NCBI GenBank assembly: GCA_026874595.1
Contig: CM049321.1
Location: forward strand, 1,424,479-1,488,478
DNA: 64,000 bases
Direction: 5' to 3'
Source: Sipunculus nudus
Lineage: Eukaryota; Annelida; Sipuncula; Golfingiida; Sipunculidae
The translations under genes and the position numbers were made by a program. Of the stretch, positions 57,490 through 64,000 are shown piece by piece (position 1 is the first letter of the stretch; the number at the start of each line of letters is the position of its first letter). The notes under the pieces are model-generated. The model was not told the DNA's origin and did no database searches. It was given only the letters and a program-made list of their open reading frames with translations.

Positions 57490-58665
57490 TAAAACTAGAA
57501 TACGGGTAACCGACAAGTGACTACATGTATCTGCCAAAATCGGATAGTGAGGCATGGATTGAGTGGCAAGGGGAAATAGAGTGAGGTATGTTGCATATTA
57601 GCATGGATGTCTGCAGCCTAAATGTGTATGTAGGTTGTGCCACCTACCACAAATCCAGAAAGCTGTCCAAGTTGTATACACCTGCAAAATTTTAGGCAGA
57701 AAAGTCAAACCACTACATGTATATGAGCCATTTTTGCCCATGGCAGACAAACAGACAAACACTGTGCAAAAATCTTTGCAGGTAACCCCTCCAGTTTTGT
57801 GTATGATGAAGACCTATGTGAGATCTAAACACATGCACAATTTTGGCCCAATCGGTCAAATGGTTCCTGAGATATGAGCTTGGATGTGTGCAGCGTTAAC
57901 TAGAATGTAGGTGGCGCCACCTGTCATAAAATCAAGAAAGCTGTCCACGATGTATAAACCTGCAAAATTATAGGCAGTTATGTCGAACCACTACAGAGAA
58001 ATGAGTAATTTTAGGCCACGACAGACTAACAGACAGACGCTGTGCAAACATTGTTACAGGTGGCGCCACCATTTTTTGTGTATGTTACAGAGCTATCAAA
58101 GGGCTACATTTGTATAAATTTTATTTCCTGATCGGTCAAACGGTTCCCGAGATATAAGCTTGGATGTCATCAGCGTGAACGTGAACGTAGGTGGCGCCAC
58201 CTGTCATAAAATCAAGAAAGCTATCCTGGATGTATACACATGACGAATTTCAGGTGAATTAGTCAATTCACTGCAGAGATATGAGTGATTTTAACCCAAG
58301 GCAGATGAACAGATGGACACTGTGCAAACATGGTTACAGGTGGCGCCACCATTTTTTGTGTATGTTATAAAGCAATCCAAGGGCTACATTTGTTTCAATT
58401 TTATTTCTTGATCGGTCAAACGGTTCCCGAGATATGAGGGTTTATGAGTGGAAACAGACCCACAAATGGACACTGGATAGAGAGTAAAGGTCAGAGGTCA
58501 ATGCAAATTGGTTAGGCACCAGTTTACATGTGACCCGATAATAGGTGTAAGTTTGGGAAAAATCGGTCCATTAGTCTCCGAGGAGCTCTCTGGAAACGAA
58601 CGCCGCCGCGGCGGAGGAACTCGGTCAAAAACATAGTATCCGCAAAACTTCGTTTTGGCGGATAC
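57490..58665 (+). repeat. GGTGGCGCCACC tandem-module element, copy 3 with intact 3' hairpin
   Basis: It begins at TAGAATACGGGTAACCGACA and TGTATCTGCCAAAATCGG. It holds about four ~300-bp units with GTAGGTGGCGCCACCTGTCA. It ends GGAACGAACGCCGCCGCGGC-like text and a hairpin at 58636-58665. The head TGCCAAAATC and the hairpin arm TTTTGGCGGATAC form subterminal inverted repeats. No coding capacity. Confidence 0.77.
58636..58665 (+). repeat. Terminal hairpin GTATCCGCAAAAC-TTC-GTTTTGGCGGATAC
   Basis: Left arm GTATCCGCAAAAC and right arm GTTTTGGCGGATAC are complementary apart from one extra base, with a TTC loop. It sits at the 3' end of the module element. Confidence 0.9.
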
Positions 58666-60067
58666 AAAAATACAGGTGGCTCCACCAGTCTGCAAAAACT
58701 AATAAAAACACTTAATGGTCAATATCCATGCAAAAAATCATGGTGATCTCTGCATTAGTTGTTCAGATACTTCAGTTTTTGTATCAAATTGTCCATTATT
58801 CTGAGGGATACTTCGGAGTCCTATAGCTTGAAGGATATGGGTAACAGAGACCTAATTTCAAGTTTCCACAGGCACCTTTCATGGGCCTCCTTGCATGACA
58901 AGAATGAAGATTCTAGGTCCAGTTGTTGCGATTTGTACCCTGTTGACAGATAACCACATCTTTAAAGGTCTCAAAAAAAAGAAAAAAATTCGTAAAAATT
59001 TGAAAAAAAAATAGAGGTGGCACACCCAGTCTGCAGAAACTGATGGAACAGCTCATGATCAATATGTATGCCGAAAATCATGACCATCAGTGTTGTAGTT
59101 ATTGAAATACTGCAGTTTTTGTATCAAATTTTCCATTATTCTGGGGGGGGGGGGGTATTTTGGACCCATACAGCTTAAAGAATATGGGTAACAGAGACCT
59201 AATTTCAAGTTTCCATGGAGACTTTTCATGGGTCTCCCTGTGTGTCAAGAATAAAGATTCTTGGTCCAGTTTTTATGATTTGTGCCCTGTTAACAGATGT
59301 TCATATCTTTAAAGGTCTCAAAAATACAGAAAAATTTCGTAAAAAAACGAACAAATACAGGTGGTGCCACCAGTCTGCAAAAACTTATGAAACACTCCAT
59401 GATCAATATCCATGCAAACAATTATGGTTATCTCTGCATTAGTTGTTCAGATACTTTAGCTTTTGTATCAAATTTTCCATTATTCTGATCTGTACTTTGG
59501 AGTGCCATAGCTCAAAGGATATGGGTAACAGAGACCAAATTTCAGGTTTCCATGGAGACTTATCATGGGTCTCCCTGTGTGTCAAGAACGAAGATTCTAG
59601 GTCCAGTCGTTACGATTTGTACCCTGTTGACAGATAACTACATCCTTAAAGGTCTCAAAAATGGAGAAAACAATTCGTGAACATTGAAAAATACAGGTGG
59701 CGCCACCAGTCTGCACAAACTGATGAAACATCTCATGATCAATATGTATGTCGAAAATCATGACCATCAGTGATGTAGTTAATGAGATATTGAAGTTTTT
59801 GTATGAAATTTTTGACTATTCTGGGGGGTAATTTTGGGCCCCATAGCTCGAAGGATATGGGTAACAGGGACCTAATTTCTGGTTTCCATGGAGACTTTTC
59901 ATAGGTCTCTCAGTGTGTCGAAAATGAAGATTCTAGGTCCAGTTATACGATTTGTGCCACGCTAACAGATGACAGCATCCTCAGAGGTCTCAAAAATAGA
60001 GGAAAAAATCGTAAAAAATCAAACAGTACAGGTGGCGCCACCAGTCTGCAGGAACTGATAGAACATC
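58666..60067 (+). repeat. ACAGGTGGCGCCACCAGTCTGC tandem modules, left part
   Basis: Units of about 335-345 bp begin near 58672, 59013, 59357, 59692 and 60027. Each has CCACCAGTCTGC, then TCATGATCAATATG, GGATATGGGTAACAGAGACC and GATTCTAGGTCCAGT. The last unit is split at 60067 by the inverted-repeat element and resumes at 62343. A G13 run at 59143-59155 replaces a shorter G run in sister units. Confidence 0.85.
60059..60067 (+). repeat. Left 9-bp target-site duplication
   Basis: TAGAACATC directly outside the element start. It is repeated at 62334-62342. Confidence 0.9.
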
Positions 60068-62333
60068 GGCAATAAATAAAACTCGGAAGTCGGAAGTCGG
60101 AAGCCCTCGGAAGTCGGAAGCCGTTTTATATTTTAGTATAATTTTAAAAATAACGAACAAATGGACAAGTTTTTGTGTTAAAACGGAAGATATAGACACC
60201 CTTTTTCATACGAGAAAGTTTCAAAGATATATATTGATATATATGAAAATTTAAGCATAATTAATGCGTCGGAAGCCTCTCGGAAGTCATCCTGAAGTGA
60301 CAGATCATGCTCAAAATGCATAAAACTTGGAAGTCAAGCCACAGTATACCAACCGACAACGACACAAAAAGGGTCTTGCATCAACCCAAATATTAATTTA
60401 GGTAATATTTATGTATTTGAATAAAATCATAATGTATATAACTAACAAAATAATATATGCATTAACCCAAAAATTAATTTAAGTGATATTAATGTATTTG
60501 AATAAAATCATAATGTATATAACTAACAACATAATATATAAATTCATATTAAAATATAAAACATGAATATAAAATACTATAATTATAAATAAAAAAAAAA
60601 TAAAATACAATACAGATTTGTTTTGGTATTCTCTATTTTTTTCATTGAACAAATACATATATGATGCAAAATATAATTACATAATACAAGTATAATAAAA
60701 TGTATACATAATGTGTTAAATAACACAGATGACGATATAATTATATATTCATTCAACATCGATATAATTTGATATTAAATTATATTATATGATAAAATAA
60801 ATATTAAAAAAGTACATTATAATCAATATTCCTATATTAAGTAAGACCAAATTATATAAGTCAATATAAATTAATATATGAAATGATTAAATTGTATATA
60901 ATATGATTATTTATATATCCATTCATGTATGTGATAATTTATCTCCTCCACCTAGGGAGTTATTCTAACAAATAAAAAGGATAACAGATGGCAGAAAAGA
61001 ATTTAGATGGCGATTCCTCCTATTAGTTGTAACTGATAATTATCTAAAGATAGTTTATGTCGTTACCTTAAAGGCACACGCGTTTCATTGTTCTTATTGC
61101 CTGATCCCCAGTTAGCACAAACATTTTATGAAACTGTTCTTAAAATGTTTCCGAAACAGTATGTGGCTTTAAAGTGTAAAATTTAAAAATGATCTCTGGA
61201 ATCATATAATAATGTAATATCCTTCCTACATAAATTGTTTTGATTAAGCTAAAATTGAAATATAAAGATACTGTTATAATTTATATCAATATTTTTGCAA
61301 CATCACATGCCTTTTTTTCAATCTTTCACAGTTATGTAGTTTTACATATTTTTAAATTTTCGAAATATTTTGGAAGTGTTTTTATAATGGTTTATGCAAA
61401 TTGTCTGTGCAATGATCTAAAAATGTTTCCTGATACGTTGGGTGATCAGTATTCAACAAGCATTGGAGAGTTATATGCGTTCCATATAAAGCAACCTAAT
61501 GCATGGATAAAAATTAGTTTCATTTATATGTATATAGCACCCTAATGGATAAAGAAGAATAGTTTTATTAATACAAAACTTAATGGACTTTTCTTACGGT
61601 TTTACCAGTTCCTGCAAGGATGCGACAGTTTGATAATTTGCTAGTTTTTTACATTAATATACAAATTTATGTATTTATCAAATATTTGAATATTATTATG
61701 TAAAAATATTATAATACAAATTAATTTAGAATACTTAACTTTTTTTATATGATAAAATATTCTTATCTATTTTGTTATATAAGGAAAAAAATTATCACAC
61801 CTTTTTGATAAAATTACGAAATTTTAAAAGCTTTTATATTATATTTATTAGAAATAACATTCCATATTAAAATATTTCGTCGCGATATGATATATAATGT
61901 ATTACATTTGAATGCATATTTCAACATTTATTTTTTCTATTTTATATATTATTATGTTTAATTAGTAATATACATTATGGTTTCATTCAAATACATAAAT
62001 ATAACTTAAATTAAAATTTGGAATTATGCCAGACTTTTTCTGTGTCATTTTTGGTTGGTGCTATATGGTCTTGACTTCCGAGTTTTATGCATTTTGAACA
62101 TCATCTGTCACCTCAGGATGACTTCCGAGAGGCTTCCGACGCATTAAAAATGCTTTGATTTTCATATATGGGAATATACGTTTGTGCGACTTTCTGGTTT
62201 TGCAAAGGGGGTCTATATCTTCCATTTTAACACGAAAAAGTGTTGGTATAATCGTTATTTTTAACATTATATCAAAAATTATAACGGCTTCCGACTTCCG
62301 AAGGCTTCCGACTTCCGAGTTTTATTTATTGCC
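60068..62333. mobile_element. 2,266-bp Mutator-like (MULE) non-autonomous element
   Basis: The termini are GGCAATAAATAAAACTCGGA and its exact inverse, ending TTTATTTATTGCC. Inverted similarity continues for at least 300 bp (60068 to about 60378 against about 62024 to 62333), including CGTCGGAAGCCTCTCGGAAG with its inverse. It appears to extend into the A+T-rich part, where ATTTATGTATTTGAAT is matched inversely near 61985-62000. Each tip carries several CGGAAGT words. The 9-bp duplication and long inverted repeats fit the Mutator superfamily. No transposase is seen. The longest inner frame (61240-61545, 101 codons) is unrecognised and hydrophobic. Confidence 0.87.
60377..60545 (+). repeat. Two-unit tandem inside the MULE-like element
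   Basis: AACCCAAATATTAATTTAGG, then TGTATTTGAATAAAATCATA and ATGTATATAACTAACAA, is repeated with an ~88-bp period. Confidence 0.8.
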
Positions 62334-62342
62334 TAGAACATC
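62334..62342 (+). repeat. Right 9-bp target-site duplication
   Basis: TAGAACATC, identical to 60059-60067. Confidence 0.9.
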
Positions 62343-62997
62343 TCATGATCAATATACAGTATATGCCAAAAATGAAGACCATCAGTGATGTAGTTATTGA
62401 GATATTGAAGTTTTTGTATGAAATTTTTTACTATTCTTGAGGGTACTTTGGGGCCCCATAGCTCAAAGGATATGGGTAACAGAGACCTAATTTCTGGTTT
62501 CCAAGGAGATTTTTCATGGACCTCTCAGTGTGTCAAGAATTAAGATTCTAAGTCCAGTCTTTATGATTTGTGCCTTGTTAACAGATGTTCACATTTTTAA
62601 AGGTCTCAAAAATAGAGAAAAAAATTCGTAAAAAATCGAAAAATACAGGTGGCGCCACCAGTCTGCAGGAAGTGATGTAACATCTCATGATCAATATGTA
62701 TGCCAAAAATCATGACCATCAGTCAAGTAGTTAATGAGATATTGAAGTTTTTGTATGAAATTTTTGACTTTTCTGGGGGGTACTTTGGGGCCACCTAGCT
62801 CGAAGGATATGGGTAACAGAGACCTAATTTCTGGTTTCCAAGGAGATTTTTTATGGACCTCTCAGAATCCCAAGTTACAAGGTTCTAGGTCCAGCGGTTA
62901 CGATTTGTGCCTGGTTAACGGACGGACAGACGGATAGACGGACGACAGACAAAGAGTGATCGCTATAGCTCAGATGACTTTCAGTCAGCTGAGCTAA
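62343..62997 (+). repeat. GGTGGCGCCACC modules, right part, with shared tail
   Basis: It resumes the split unit (TCATGATCAATATACAG...) and adds one more unit from about 62645. The array ends with GGACGGACAGACGGATAGAC and CTATAGCTCAGATGACTTTC, then AGTCAGCTGAGCTAA at about 62997. This is the same tail that closes the GGGACCCATGGGTCAC family. Confidence 0.83.
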
Positions 62998-63680
62998 AAA
63001 CTGAGACCACAGCATTTGTGTACTTTCTAACAACAATCACAATGGTTAAGAAAGACTAATTGATAAATCTGTATATTGGTAAACCTCCCTGCATGTTGTT
63101 TGAATTTCTGACAGCATACAAGCATGTCTCCAACAGTTTATGTTATTGACAGCCAGATCATGTGAGACACAGGAAATGAATGAGGAGATTTACTCTTTAG
63201 TTTGTATTTCAACATGACTTATTGTGTTAAATTATCAGTCTTAGCTTACAGTTAAGGTCACTGGCTGTGTGCAGTGGTGTCATTGCATTAGACTGAATGG
63301 CCATTGCCATTGTAGTTTTTTTGTAAAACTAATGTCAAGACTTGAAGTAGGCCATATCAGTCCACATAAAATGCCAACCTAGTCATGTATTCATGGTTTC
63401 AGGTAATGCCACTATGTTTTAATGTACCACACTTTATCGTAATATAACATGAATTCATGATACCACCCCAGGTACATGTTACTTGCATTGTGGCTTCAAA
63501 ACAAAACCAGACCTCAACTTTCTATAAGTTATGCATGGTTAAATGAGTATGCAAGCGTCAGCTCTTACATACACATATATTTTTTTATATGGGATGACCT
63601 TAAAAGGACATTTTTATAGTGCAACAACATTGAAACATATTACATGTTTCATTTGCAATTTATGGGCCTAAAACAATTCA
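62998..63680. repeat. Diverged copy of the 45545-45980 repeat, then unassigned DNA
   Basis: About 63020-63430 shares TACTTTCTAACAACA, ACAAGCATGTCTCC, ACACAGGAAATGA and TGTGTTAAATTATCA with the segment at 45560-45790. The rest shows nothing recognisable. Confidence 0.55.
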
Positions 63681-63685
63681 TATAT

Positions 63686-63695
63686 ACATATAAAT

Positions 63696-63753
<58 letters not shown>
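63686..63753. repeat. (TA)n dinucleotide tract
   Basis: Nearly pure TA repeats with a few AA interruptions at the left. No promoter claim is made. Confidence 0.95.
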
Positions 63754-63757
<4 letters not shown>

Positions 63758-63760
63758 CAA

Positions 63761-63960
63761 GGCCCAGATTAGAACTGGCCCAGATCAAAATTCTAATCTG
63801 GGCCAGACCAGTTTTAAACTGGGCCAGCCCAGATTAAAATTTTGATCTGGGCCGGTCCAGATAACAATCCTGTGGTGATGACTTCAGGATTTAAATCTGG
63901 TCTGGACTGATTTTAAACTGGGCTGGCCCAGATCAGAATCCTAATCTAACCTTAGGCTAG
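63761..63960. repeat. Palindromic CCAGAT/ATCTGG repeat cluster
   Basis: Repeated GGCCCAGATTAGAA, TTCTAATCTGGGCC, TTTTAAACTGGGCC and GATCTGGGCC words in both orientations. The first pair (63761-63774 and 63791-63804) is an exact 14-bp stem with a 16-base loop. The cluster abuts the (TA)n tract. Confidence 0.8.
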
Positions 63961-64000
63961 CTTGATTTTTATCATCTTAAATCAGATAATACAGTTAACA

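Noticed and set aside
61240-61545. 101-codon frame inside the MULE-like element
   Set aside because: A+T-driven, hydrophobic, no transposase motif and no support beyond length.
63686-63753. TATA-box-like promoter
   Set aside because: It is a long (TA)n microsatellite with no gene start beside it.
57004-64000. First coding exon of ALS2
   Set aside because: A short exon ending in phase 2 could not be recognised among repeats. Naming one would be a guess.

Overview
This is animal nuclear DNA, A+T-rich and crowded with interspersed repeats. The repeat repertoire suggests a marine mollusc, most likely a bivalve: ACGG-microsatellite elements with a 3' hairpin, GGTGGCGCCACC modules, and TGACCTTGACCTTTGACC modules. 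The species cannot be named from sequence alone.

One host gene is supported. It lies on the minus strand and runs through almost the whole window. I could build 23 consecutive exons from 57003 down to 1224. Every junction is GT-AG and every phase agrees, giving 1,557 complete codons. The order is RCC1 blades, a long Ser/Thr-rich linker, more RCC1 blades, a DH (RhoGEF) domain, a PH domain and MORN repeats. That architecture is specific to alsin (ALS2), a Rab5/Rac guanine-nucleotide exchange factor. The first coding exon lies upstream of 57003 and was not recognised. The C-terminal VPS9 exons lie beyond base 1, outside the window.

The introns carry mobile DNA. (1) A nearly full-length L1-like LINE (16504-22733, plus strand, antisense to ALS2) has ORF1, an endonuclease/reverse transcriptase ORF2 with one frameshift, a poly(A) tail and a 13-bp target-site duplication. 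(2) A 2,266-bp element (60068-62333) has terminal inverted repeats of at least 300 bp and a 9-bp target-site duplication, as in Mutator-like elements, but no transposase. It sits inside a tandem repeat array whose other units show the empty site. (3) A 695-bp inverted-repeat element (50405-51099) is flanked by TATACA. (4) A repeat superfamily shares a head motif (GGGACCCATGGGTCACGGCGCTCAGCTG-like) and an ACGG-plus-hairpin tail ending in CAGCTGAGCTAA, but encloses different internal modules. (5) A second family ends in a GTATCCGC...GCGGATAC hairpin. (6) There is a dead minus-strand fragment of another LINE (RNase H and C-terminal region).

Other notable structures are a ~1.06-kb minisatellite of 18-19-bp units starting 15 bp from an ALS2 splice donor, an exact 120-bp tandem duplication that copies the acceptor of a DH-domain exon, a nine-unit array with perfect DR1 nuclear-receptor motifs, a 2.69-kb tandem duplication of one mobile element, and a palindromic CCAGAT/ATCTGG repeat at the right edge beside a (TA)n tract. 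No tRNA, rRNA, CRISPR or bacterial-type features were seen.
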